From Variovorax sp. PBL-H6 (GTDB lineage: Bacteria; Pseudomonadota; Gammaproteobacteria; Burkholderiales; Burkholderiaceae_C): DNA of 64,000 nt. A model generated the notes under the pieces. It saw only the letters and a program-made list of their open reading frames with translations, was not told where the DNA came from and did no database searches. The DNA lies in assembly GCF_901827155.1 (NCBI RefSeq), contig NZ_LR594659.1, positions 62,001 through 126,000 of the forward strand. The letters are read 5' to 3'. The translations under genes were made by a program, and so were the position numbers. Positions within the stretch are counted from its first letter, which is position 1; every line of letters begins with the position of its first letter. Below, piece after piece: positions 1-7,386 of the stretch.

Positions 1-741
1 GAAGGTGTGCTGGCCCAGGTGCTGCGTCTGCGCGCCGTCGGCGATGGTCTTGGGCGTGTCGATGTGGACGATGCTGCCGCTGCGAAAAGACTGCTGCCCA
101 TCGTTGCCCGCCTCGGGCTCCACGCCGTAGAGCTTGCATTGCGGCGCGAGCGCCCGCGTGGCCAATGCCGTGCCGGAGAGCAGCCCGCCGCCGCCCAGCG
201 GCACGAACAGTGCATCGAGCGGGCCGGCTTCCTCGAACAGCTCCTTCGCCGCCGTGCCCTGGCCGGCGATCACGTCGGGGTGGTCGTACGGCGGAATCAG
301 CGTCATGCCGTGCTTCTGCGCCAGATCGCGCCCGATCTGTTCGCGATCGTCCTTGTAGCGATCGTAGATCACCACCTGCCCGCCGTAGCCCTGGGTGGCC
401 GCCACCTTCGCGGCCGGGGCGTCGTGCGGCATCACGATCGTGGCTGGCATGCCGAGGATGCGCGCCGCCAGTGCGATCGCCTGCGCATGGTTGCCCGAGG
501 AGAAGGCGACCACGCCGCCGCGCCGCTGCGCTTCGTCGAACTTCGCGAGCGCGTTGAAGGCGCCACGGAACTTGAAGGCGCCCATGCGCTGCAGGTTCTC
601 GCACTTGAAGAAGAGCTGTGCCCCCAGTTCCTCATCGGCGGTGCGCGAGCGCAGCACGGGCGTGCGATGGGCGTGGCCTTCGATGCGCCGCGCGGCAGCG
701 GCCACATCGTCGTACGTGGGGAGCTTCAGGGTGTCTGGCAT
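1..741 (-). CDS. Threonine dehydratase-like PLP enzyme (3' end outside window)
   Basis: Fold-type II PLP enzyme of the threonine/serine dehydratase (IlvA/TdcB/serine racemase) group, which deaminates L-threonine or L-serine to the 2-keto acid, or racemises serine. 247 residues are visible and the reading frame is still open at base 1, so the C-terminus is missing. Seen: the PLP-lysine motif KFRGA with Lys57, the substrate loop SSGNHAQA at 81-88, and the phosphate-binding glycine loop GGGG at 183-186. The start is the ATG at 739-741. A C-terminal ACT domain, which would separate biosynthetic IlvA from catabolic forms, lies outside the window if present. The gene lies downstream of, and co-directional with, the HxlR regulator gene. 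Confidence 0.88.
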   Translation of the reverse strand, partial: MPDTLKLPTYDDVAAAARRIEGHAHRTPVLRSRTADEELGAQLFFKCENLQRMGAFKFRGAFNALAKFDEAQRRGGVVAFSSGNHAQAIALAARILGMPATIVMPHDAPAAKVAATQGYGGQVVIYDRYKDDREQIGRDLAQKHGMTLIPPYDHPDVIAGQGTAAKELFEEAGPLDALFVPLGGGGLLSGTALATRALAPQCKLYGVEPEAGNDGQQSFRSGSIVHIDTPKTIADGAQTQHLGQHTF

Positions 742-790
742 GGCGTTGTTTCCTGTGTCTGCGACGGATTGTTGATGTCTGGACGTATCG

Positions 791-1180
791 TCAAAGCGCA
801 TCGAACCAGCGGTCCGCCCATTGGTTGAGCGGCTTCAGCCGCTTGACGAGTTCCACGCCCGATTCGGTGAGCCCGTAGCCCAGCTCGGCCAGTTCGACGA
901 CCCGCAGCGCGCGCAGCTCCTTGAGCCGATCGTTCAGCACCGAGGGCGACATCTCGCCCGCATTCGCCTGCAGCACACGAAAGCTTTGCGGCGCGCCGTC
1001 GCGCAGCGCCCACAAGATGCGCAGCGTGCCCTTGCGGCCCAGCTGCTCGAGCAGGGCCATGATGGGACGACGGACGGCGAGATGGGCGTTGTCGGTGGCG
1101 GCAGAGGGCATGGCGGCTGGTGAACGTCGCGAGGCGGCTTGCGCTACGGATTCCGTAGCAAATCCCGAATCGCCGGCCAT
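791..1180 (-). CDS. HxlR-family winged-helix transcriptional regulator
   Basis: Small DNA-binding regulator of the HxlR/MarR-like winged-helix group. The recognisable family segment starts around RRPIMALLEQLGRKGTLRIL and continues through SPSVLNDRLKELRAL (recognition helix) to the wing before LTESG. Up to 129 residues. An internal ATG at 1109-1111 would give 106 residues, closer to the usual family length, and neither start has a clear ribosome binding site. It lies just upstream of the threonine-dehydratase-like gene on the same strand, 49 bases away, so the two may be co-transcribed. HxlR proteins often respond to electrophiles or redox signals; the ligand here is unknown. Confidence 0.8.
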   Translation of the reverse strand: MAGDSGFATESVAQAASRRSPAAMPSAATDNAHLAVRRPIMALLEQLGRKGTLRILWALRDGAPQSFRVLQANAGEMSPSVLNDRLKELRALRVVELAELGYGLTESGVELVKRLKPLNQWADRWFDAL

Positions 1181-1411
1181 TCTAGTCAGAGGAGTCGCAG
1201 GCCGCAGCTCCTAGAGCTGCTTGATGCCGGCGGGCTGGTATCACGCGATCAGCTATGTGTGCAATGGGGCGCGCGTGCCGCTGGAATCGTGGGCGGCGCG
1301 TTGGTGAGCCTGTCCGGGATGAAGCTGGAGTAAGCGTCGCCCAGGCCGCGCACGCCGTGTTTTTTCCTCTGTTGCCCTGTTGGCCGGCCACTGGCCTGCC
1401 GATAGACGGGC

Positions 1412-2158
1412 ATGAGCACGTGGAAACCGCCGGCCGAGGGCGCGCCGACCTACCGAATCCTGCAGCGCGAAGGCTGCACGATCGTGTACGGCCACATGCC
1501 TCTGGGTGCCTGGCTGCGCCTGCTGCGCCAGGCCAGCGATCTGCATGTGCTGCATGCCGGTGTGGCGCGCATGCTGGGTGCCGCCGCGGTCATCGGCCCG
1601 ACCGAGGGTCTCGCACGCATCCGCGAGCAGGAGGCCGCGGCCGCCACCGGGCGTGTGCGCGCCCAACTGGGCCGCGCGGCGCGCCGGCTGGACGCGCAGG
1701 CCGTGCGCTGGCTGGCGGCCGGCGAGCAGGGCCCGTCGAGCCTGGCGCTCTTCACCTTGCTGACCGGCGTGCGCCCGCCTCACTACGGCGGCACCGCGCT
1801 CGACCTGCCGCGCGACGCCCAGGATTTCCGTCGCTGCCGCCTGCTGGTGGAACAGGTGCCTTCGCTGCAGCGGTCGCTGCATCGGCTCGCGCGCCGCGTG
1901 GCCGACCCCGAACTGGTGTCCTGGGCCGCCCTCGCCGAGACCTGGAGGGACCTCTGCGCCCAGATGGACCATGAGTGGCCGTCCTGGCGCACGCAGGCCG
2001 GCCGGGCGCCGGGCGTGAAGGCAATGCTGGCCTGCTTCCACGAGGTCGAGACCGACCGCGCCGTGCTGCAGGCCAGCCGCACGACCGCATCGCTGCCGCT
2101 GCCCTACCGCTTCGCGAGCGTGGGGCCGGGGCGCGGCGATGCGCGCTGGGGGATGTAG
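1412..2158 (+). CDS. Conserved hypothetical protein (248 aa)
   Basis: I do not recognise this protein. It is soluble-looking, 248 residues, rich in Ala, Arg and Leu, with no signal peptide, membrane segment or metal motif that I can see. The central part is alternating amphipathic helix (for example LARIREQEAAAATGRVRAQ). The frame has strong GC bias at third positions like its neighbours, and the stop lies only 10 bases from the end of the convergent ligase gene, so it is probably a real gene rather than a chance frame. It has no same-strand neighbour, and nothing in the context suggests a function. Confidence 0.55.
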   Translation: MSTWKPPAEGAPTYRILQREGCTIVYGHMPLGAWLRLLRQASDLHVLHAGVARMLGAAAVIGPTEGLARIREQEAAAATGRVRAQLGRAARRLDAQAVRWLAAGEQGPSSLALFTLLTGVRPPHYGGTALDLPRDAQDFRRCRLLVEQVPSLQRSLHRLARRVADPELVSWAALAETWRDLCAQMDHEWPSWRTQAGRAPGVKAMLACFHEVETDRAVLQASRTTASLPLPYRFASVGPGRGDARWGM

Positions 2159-2167
2159 GGCGACGCT

Positions 2168-3979
2168 TCAGGCCAGGTGCACGACCTCGGGATCGTCCCC
2201 GTCCGCGTGCAGCCGCTCGACCTCCGCCGCGCGCCGCACAAGCACCGCCCGCTGGTTGATGTACCCCTTGTCCGTGATCTCGCCGGCGTCGATGTCCGGC
2301 GGCGAGGCCAGCACCAGCGCGCGCACCGGGCATCGCGAGGAGCCCGCGCCCTCGTCGCGCAGCGCGCACATCGTGCGAAGCAACGCCGCCGCCAGCTCCT
2401 CGCGCGGGCGCTGCGCGGCCTGCGCGCTCGGGAAGACCAACATGCCGACCGCATCGCGGTCATGGCCGGTGATCACCACGTCCTGCACCAGCGGCGCCAG
2501 CCGCGACACCAGCGCCACGCGCAGCGTGCCGACCGACACCCAGGTGCCGCTGGTGAGCTTGAAGTCCTCGGCCACGCGGCCGTTGAACATCACGCCGCAT
2601 TCGGGCCGCTGCGCATCGACCAGGTAGCCCGCATCGCCGATGCGGTAGTAGCCCTCTTCGTCAAAGGCCTGGGCGGTTTCGCGCGGCGCGTTGCGGTAGC
2701 CGGGGAACACCGAGACGCCCTTGACCCGCATCTCCAGCTTGTCGCCGCTGGGCACGAACTTGAGCTCCAGTCCCGGCAACGGCGCGCCGATGCAGCCCGC
2801 GCCGTCGAGCTTCCAGTGCGCCGAGGTGATGGCCGGCGAGGTCTCGGTTGCGCCCCATGAAGTGGTGAGCCACAGCGGCGCAGCCGGCCGCGCGCGCTTC
2901 GCCACCGCCTCGAGCCGCTGCCAGGTCGAGGGCGCCAGCGCCGCCGCGGCGTAGAAGCACAGGCGCAGGCGCGACAGCACATCGGCCGCGAGGGCCTCGT
3001 CGGCTTCGAGCGCGGGCAGCAGCATGTCGTAGCCGCGCGGCACGTTGAACAGCAGCGTGGGCCGCACTTCGCGCAGGTTGCGCACCGTCTTGTCGATCAG
3101 GCCCGGCGCCGGCCGGCCTTCGTCGATGTAGAGCGCGCCACCATGGCAGAGCACGATGTTGAAGTTGTGGTTCGCGCCGAAGGTGTGGCTCCACGGCAGC
3201 CAGTCCACCAGCACCGGCGGTTCCTGGTCCAGGAAGCGCCAGGTCTGCGCGATCATCTGCTGGTTGGCGCACAGCATGCGGTGCGTGTTGATCACCACCT
3301 TGGGCCGGCCGGTGGAACCCGAGGTCAGCAGGTACTTGGCATGGGTGTCGGGCAGGATGGCCTCGAAGGCCCGCATCACGCCCGGCGTCTCTTCGGTGGC
3401 CAGCAGCCCATCGAAAGAGCGCGCGCCGGGGTGCGCGTCGCCGTTGCGGCTGAAGACCGTGATTGCATCGACGCCGCAGCCGTCCAGCACGCCGCCGTAG
3501 AGCTTGGCATCCGAGGCATAGATCAGCGCGGGGTCCAGCGCCTGCAGGATGCCGTGCAGCCGCGATGGGTCCTTGGCCATGCGCGAGTAGGCGCTGGAGA
3601 GCGAGCAGGCCGTGCGGCCGATGTGCAGGGTGGCCAGCATCAGCACCGCATGGTCGATGGCGTTGTCGGAGAGGATCACCACCGGCCTGTCCTGCGGCAC
3701 GCCCAGGTCGAGCAGGCCTTGCGCCACCGCGCCGACGGCATGGCGCAGCGCGCGGTAGTCGAGCTTGCGCCAGCCCTCGCCGCTTTCGTCGCGCTCGGCC
3801 AGCGCCAGCGCTTCGGGCGTGTCACGCGCCCAGCGCTCCAGCCATTCGCCGATGCAGCGGGCATACGGCCGGAGCGCGATGGGCGAGCGCAGCGCGAAGG
3901 AGCCGTCGTCGAAATCGATTCGGATCGTGCGCGGCGGTGCGAGCTGGGTCTCGTCGTCGAGGAAGCCAGTGGCTTTCAT
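2168..3979 (-). CDS. Feruloyl-CoA synthase-like acyl-CoA ligase
   Basis: ATP-dependent acyl-CoA ligase of the ANL superfamily, 603 residues, most like the long feruloyl-CoA synthases of Burkholderiales. These adenylate a carboxylic acid and form the CoA thioester. Seen: the P-loop LLTSGSTGRPKVV (about 212-224), the aromatic/acid signature TSWGATETSP, and the C-terminal GEITDKGYINQ stretch typical of this subfamily in place of the common PxTxxGK lysine motif. It is the last gene of a three-gene operon after the BKACE and 3-hydroxyacid dehydrogenase genes (31-base gap). That context suggests activation of a hydroxy or phenylpropanoid acid rather than lignin-derived ferulate alone; no hydratase-lyase for ferulate is present nearby. 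Confidence 0.85.
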   Translation of the reverse strand: MKATGFLDDETQLAPPRTIRIDFDDGSFALRSPIALRPYARCIGEWLERWARDTPEALALAERDESGEGWRKLDYRALRHAVGAVAQGLLDLGVPQDRPVVILSDNAIDHAVLMLATLHIGRTACSLSSAYSRMAKDPSRLHGILQALDPALIYASDAKLYGGVLDGCGVDAITVFSRNGDAHPGARSFDGLLATEETPGVMRAFEAILPDTHAKYLLTSGSTGRPKVVINTHRMLCANQQMIAQTWRFLDQEPPVLVDWLPWSHTFGANHNFNIVLCHGGALYIDEGRPAPGLIDKTVRNLREVRPTLLFNVPRGYDMLLPALEADEALAADVLSRLRLCFYAAAALAPSTWQRLEAVAKRARPAAPLWLTTSWGATETSPAITSAHWKLDGAGCIGAPLPGLELKFVPSGDKLEMRVKGVSVFPGYRNAPRETAQAFDEEGYYRIGDAGYLVDAQRPECGVMFNGRVAEDFKLTSGTWVSVGTLRVALVSRLAPLVQDVVITGHDRDAVGMLVFPSAQAAQRPREELAAALLRTMCALRDEGAGSSRCPVRALVLASPPDIDAGEITDKGYINQRAVLVRRAAEVERLHADGDDPEVVHLA

Positions 3980-4010
3980 CGCTTGTCTCCTGGCGGCCGA
4001 GGGCGCCTCG

Positions 4011-4955
4011 TTATTCGAGTGTGCCGGAGGCCGCCTTGGCGCGAATCAGGTTCAACAGCAGGGTGTCGCGCGTGCGTTCAAGCTCGCTTCGATGACGCTC
4101 CCCCAGCTCCGCTGCAACGCCTTCGATGACCTGCTGCTTGAGCGCCTGCGTCATCAGCGGCGAGCCGAGGTCCTTCCACCACTCTTCGATCGGCCCGCCG
4201 AGATGCGCCAGCACATGCGCGATGCCGCCGGCGCCGCCCGAGAGGTGCAGGTTCATGAAGGGGCCCATCACGGCCCAGCGCAGCCCCGGGCCCTGCGAGA
4301 TCGCGGTGTCGATGTCGGCCACCGATGCGACGCCCTGCTCGACGAGGTGGAAGGCTTCGCGCCAGAGTGCCGCCTGCAGCCGGTTGGCGATGTGCCCCTT
4401 GACCTCGCGCTTCACGTGGATCGGCCGCTTGCCGATGGCGGCGTAGAAGGCCATCGCGCGCTCGACGGCGTCGGCCGAGGTGCGCTCGCCGCCGATCACT
4501 TCCACCAGCGGGATCAGGTGCGGTGGATTGAAGGGATGGCCCAGCACCACCCGCTCCGGATGCGCGCAGCCCGCCTGCATGCCGCTGACCGTCAGCCCCG
4601 AGGAGCTGGAGGCCAGGATCGCATGCGGCGGCGCCGCGGCGTCCATGCGGCGGAAGAGATCGATCTTGAAGTCCAGGCGCTCGGGGCCGTTCTCCTGCAC
4701 GAAGTCCGCTTCGCGCACTGCGTCTTCCAGCGACGCATGAAAGCGCAGCCGTTCCATCGAGGCACCTTCAGCCAGCCCGAAGCGCTCGAGCGTGGGCCAA
4801 TGCTGCGCCACCGCCTCGCGCAGCCGCGCCTCGGCGCCCGGCGAAGGGTCGGTGGCGTCGACATCCAGCCCCCGCGCGAGGAACCAGGCCGCCCAGCTGG
4901 CGCCGATCACGCCGGTGCCGACCACGGCAGCGCGTGCGATGGTCGTGCTGCTCAC
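4011..4955 (-). CDS. 3-hydroxyacyl-CoA / L-carnitine dehydrogenase-like NAD enzyme
   Basis: NAD-dependent dehydrogenase of the 3-hydroxyacyl-CoA dehydrogenase fold, 314 residues, closest in appearance to L-carnitine dehydrogenase. It would oxidise a 3-hydroxy acid or thioester to the 3-keto form. Seen: the N-terminal Rossmann motif [17 protein letters not shown], then [19 protein letters not shown] and [15 protein letters not shown] (catalytic His region). The GTG start overlaps the stop of the upstream BKACE gene by four bases (GTGA at 4952-4955), which implies translational coupling. A longer frame reading through from upstream exists but overlaps the BKACE gene. The pairing with a BKACE recalls the carnitine pathway, in which 3-dehydrocarnitine is the cleaved product. 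Substrate unproven. Confidence 0.85.
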   Translation of the reverse strand: MSSTTIARAAVVGTGVIGASWAAWFLARGLDVDATDPSPGAEARLREAVAQHWPTLERFGLAEGASMERLRFHASLEDAVREADFVQENGPERLDFKIDLFRRMDAAAPPHAILASSSSGLTVSGMQAGCAHPERVVLGHPFNPPHLIPLVEVIGGERTSADAVERAMAFYAAIGKRPIHVKREVKGHIANRLQAALWREAFHLVEQGVASVADIDTAISQGPGLRWAVMGPFMNLHLSGGAGGIAHVLAHLGGPIEEWWKDLGSPLMTQALKQQVIEGVAAELGERHRSELERTRDTLLLNLIRAKAASGTLE

Positions 4956-5869
4956 GGCGCGAACTCGGGCTTCGGCAGCCCCATGCGCGGCAGCCCCATC
5001 ATGTCGCGCGCCTCGGCCGGGGTGGCGGGCTCCAGGTCCATCTCGTGCAGGACGCGGACGATGCGTTCGGTCAACTGCAGGTTGGTGGCGAGCTCGCCAT
5101 GCCGGTAGTACAGGTTGTCCTCCAGCCCCACGCGCGCATGGCCGCCCAGCAGCAGCGCGCTGATGTTGGCCTCCAGCTGCGAGGGCCCGATGCCGCTGAC
5201 GCCGAAGATCGCGCCCTTGGGCAGCGTGTCCACCATCATCTGCAGATGGCGCGGCGAGAAGGGCATCGCGTTCTGGAAGTTGCGGTGCACGTTCATCACC
5301 AGGTTGATGAAGTAGGGCTGTTCGTCCAACCCCTCGTTGATCAGCGTGGTCGTGTCCTGCAGGATGTGGGTGGGGCTGAACACTTCCCACTCGGGCTTGA
5401 TGCCGCGCGCCTTCATGCCGGCGGCGAGCTCGCGGCCCTTGCCGAGCGGCGTGTCCATCAGGATCTCGCGGCCCTCGAAGCTCAGGTTGAGCGTGGTCGC
5501 GTCCAGCGTGCACATCTCGGCGCCGGCATCCATGCCCTTCACGCGCTCCTCGAAGGCGATCTCCCAGCGCCCGCCGGGCAGCGGCTTGACCATGTCGCCG
5601 TGCACGCCACCGCCCGTGGAGTTGTTGATCACGATGTCGCAGCCCGCATCGCGGATGCGCTGGTTGATCTCGCGGTACACCGCCGCGTCGCAGGTCGCCC
5701 CATCGTCGGGCCGCCGCGCATGGATCGCGGCCACGCTGGCGCCGGCCTTCCAGCAGCGCACCACGTCGGCGGCAATCTCCGCGGGCTGGGTGGGAAGATG
5801 GGGGTTCTGCGATTTGTGCGCCATGCCGCCGGTAGGGGCGATGGTCACGATCACCTTGCGCTTGGACAT
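4952..5869 (-). CDS. Beta-keto acid cleavage enzyme (BKACE) family protein
   Basis: BKACE (DUF849) TIM-barrel enzyme, 305 residues. The family condenses a beta-keto acid with acetyl-CoA to give acetoacetate and a new acyl-CoA. Seen: [10 protein letters not shown] at the N-terminus, INNSTGGG, and VGLEDNLYY near the C-terminus. The start is the ATG at 5867-5869, preceded by AAGGAGAC; a longer frame upstream lacks a ribosome binding site. Odd point: the family zinc site is normally a His-x-His pair, but here the segment reads [10 protein letters not shown], with Ala48 where the first His is expected and only His50 kept. First gene of the operon with the dehydrogenase and ligase, divergent from the Crp/Fnr gene. 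Confidence 0.87.
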   Translation of the reverse strand: MSKRKVIVTIAPTGGMAHKSQNPHLPTQPAEIAADVVRCWKAGASVAAIHARRPDDGATCDAAVYREINQRIRDAGCDIVINNSTGGGVHGDMVKPLPGGRWEIAFEERVKGMDAGAEMCTLDATTLNLSFEGREILMDTPLGKGRELAAGMKARGIKPEWEVFSPTHILQDTTTLINEGLDEQPYFINLVMNVHRNFQNAMPFSPRHLQMMVDTLPKGAIFGVSGIGPSQLEANISALLLGGHARVGLEDNLYYRHGELATNLQLTERIVRVLHEMDLEPATPAEARDMMGLPRMGLPKPEFAP

Positions 5870-5904
5870 CGGTCGGTCTCCTTGGATGAGCCCGCTATTA
5901 TTTT

Positions 5905-5928
5905 TGACTGCCGCGGGCCCCACAGTCA
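5905..5928. promoter_or_regulatory. Palindrome TGACTG-N12-CAGTCA between divergent genes
   Basis: Perfect six-base inverted repeat arms separated by 12 bases in the 105-base gap between the BKACE operon and the Crp/Fnr-type gene. Its position fits an operator for the adjacent regulator, but the half-site differs from the classic Crp (TGTGA) and Fnr (TTGAT) half-sites, so the link is inference. Confidence 0.4.
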
Positions 5929-5974
5929 TTGCGACGACATTTGGAGTCAGGGTTTACGCGGCGCAGGAGCGTCG

Positions 5975-6682
5975 ATGCACAACAAGCCGAGCCGGAGACA
6001 GGCGGCCTCCCTTTCCCTCCCCGACCTGCTGGAGCGCTCGGGCTGGTTCCCGGCGCTGGACGCCGAGGCCCAGGCGCGGGTCCTGGACGAGATGCGCGAG
6101 CAGCCGGTGGCCGCCGGCAGCGCGCTGTGCCGGCGCGGCGATACGCCGCTGCACTGGTACGGCACCCTGGAAGGGCTGCTCAAGTGGTCCGTGACCGCCG
6201 AGGATGGGCGCTCCGTGACGCTCGGCGGCCTCTCCGTCGGCAGCTGGTTCGGCGAAGGCACGCTGCTGCGGGCGCTGCCGCGCTCGGCCGACATCATCGC
6301 GCTGCGCGACAGCCGGGTGGCGCGTCTTCCGGTGGAGACTTTCGAGTGGCTGCACCAGACGCAGCTGAGCTTCAACCACTTCCTGCTGCGCCAGCTCAAC
6401 GAGCGCCTGCACTGGTTCATGGGCAACTACGCGGCGCACCGGTTGCTCGATGCCGATGGTCAGGTGGCGCGGGCCTTGGCGGGGCTGTTCCATCCGTGGC
6501 TGCATCCGGGCAGCGATGTGCACCTGCAGACCTCGCAGGAGGAGATCGCCAATTTGTCCGGGCTGTCGCGCCAGCGCTGCAATGCGGCGCTCAACCGGCT
6601 GCGCGAGGCGGGGCTGCTGCACATCGAGTACGGCGGGATCACCGTGGTCGACCTGGAAGGCCTGCGGCGCTTCGTCGAATAG
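5975..6682 (+). CDS. Crp/Fnr-family transcriptional regulator
   Basis: Regulator with an N-terminal cyclic-nucleotide-binding-type beta-barrel (about residues 20-130) and a C-terminal winged helix (TSQEEIANLSGLSRQRCNAA, about 190-210), 235 residues. The ATG at 5975 follows GGAG at a good distance. No Fnr-type N-terminal cysteine cluster is visible, so an iron-sulfur oxygen sensor is unlikely. It is divergent from the BKACE/dehydrogenase/ligase operon and probably controls it, possibly through the TGACTG palindrome between them. The ligand is unknown; the barrel residues do not obviously match a cAMP site. Confidence 0.88.
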   Translation: MHNKPSRRQAASLSLPDLLERSGWFPALDAEAQARVLDEMREQPVAAGSALCRRGDTPLHWYGTLEGLLKWSVTAEDGRSVTLGGLSVGSWFGEGTLLRALPRSADIIALRDSRVARLPVETFEWLHQTQLSFNHFLLRQLNERLHWFMGNYAAHRLLDADGQVARALAGLFHPWLHPGSDVHLQTSQEEIANLSGLSRQRCNAALNRLREAGLLHIEYGGITVVDLEGLRRFVE

Positions 6683-7004
6683 CGCTGCAGCAGCGGGGCC
6701 GGCTTCAATGCTGCTGTTGCTGCGTCCGGTGCAGGGGCTTGGCGCCGGGGCTCTGGAGCTGTTCACCTCCCCCGTCCGGGCCCGCATGCGGGCGGACCCG
6801 TTGCACATCGTCTTCGTCGCGCCATCGCTCGTAGTCCGCCTCGCGCCGCGCCGGGCGCATCTCCGCACGGCGGAGGACATCATGTCTTGGCATCGCAAGT
6901 TCCTTGAAAGCTACTGCCTTCAAGTTATCGAACGCGCGATCCGCCGATGTCAGGGTGCCGCGTCATCGACCGTGGGAGAACTCGCACGCGCCGCTTGCGC
7001 GCGC
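6683..7004. other. Mostly non-coding gap with inverted repeats
   Basis: Apart from the doubtful 62-residue frame, this stretch holds two GC-rich inverted repeats: one around 6688-6726 (GCAGCAGC facing GCTGCTG) just after the Crp/Fnr stop, and one around 6773-6797 (GTCCG..CCCGC facing GCGGGCGGAC). The first could act as a transcription end for the regulator gene, but no T-run follows, so I do not call a terminator. Confidence 0.3.
6705..6893 (-). CDS. Small hypothetical protein (62 aa), uncertain
   Basis: Short charged frame beginning MPRHDVLRRAEMRPARR and ending with a Gln run and His. The ATG at 6891-6893 is preceded by AAGGA with a seven-base spacer, which is the main reason to list it. 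No recognised domain, no membrane segment. It lies alone in a gap between the Crp/Fnr gene and another small unknown. It could equally be a chance frame in GC-rich DNA. Confidence 0.3.
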   Translation of the reverse strand: MPRHDVLRRAEMRPARREADYERWRDEDDVQRVRPHAGPDGGGEQLQSPGAKPLHRTQQQQH

Positions 7005-7286
7005 TCAGAACTTGTGCGTGAGATGGGGCGGTCCGTTCTCGTCGCCCGTGCTCTCGTCGTCCACCGAGGCGAGCTTGAGGCGGGCCGCCTCATGCCGCAC
7101 CTTCAGTTCCGCGTAGCGATCGCGTTGCGCGCGCTGCGCAGGCGTCTTCTGCATGCAGGCGACGAAGAAGTGCGACTCTTCGGCATTCATGCCGAGCAGC
7201 ACTTCCTGGCCGTGCCCATCGATGGCCAGGGCGCTGCGGTTTTGCAACTCGGCGCGTTGCGCTTCGGGCATTTCGAGCATGTTCAT
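7005..7286 (-). CDS. Small hypothetical protein (93 aa)
   Basis: Unrecognised soluble protein of 93 residues starting MNMLEMPEAQRAELQNR and containing GHGQEVLLGMNAEESHFF. The ATG at 7284-7286 follows GAGGAGCC, a good ribosome binding site, and was preferred over a start 28 codons upstream with none. The middle part has alternating hydrophobic residues, while the C-terminus is charged and probably disordered. It ends about 100 bases upstream of the start of nothing obvious on its strand, so it looks monocistronic. Confidence 0.55.
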   Translation of the reverse strand: MNMLEMPEAQRAELQNRSALAIDGHGQEVLLGMNAEESHFFVACMQKTPAQRAQRDRYAELKVRHEAARLKLASVDDESTGDENGPPHLTHKF

Positions 7287-7386
7287 CGTCGGCTCCTCGA
7301 TTGCATGCCGCAGTCTGCCACTGAGCGCACGGCAATGCAGCGGCAGTCGCCGCACTGCCGGCGGGGTCACCGATTGCGGGGCAGCT

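Noticed and set aside
1214..1304. Short frame of about 27 codons (MPAGWYHAISYVCNG...) before the unknown 248-residue gene
   Set aside because: Possibly a gene remnant, but it is too short and has no ribosome binding site or recognisable family.
6773..6797. GC-rich inverted repeat as a rho-independent terminator
   Set aside because: The arms are interrupted and no T-run follows on either strand.
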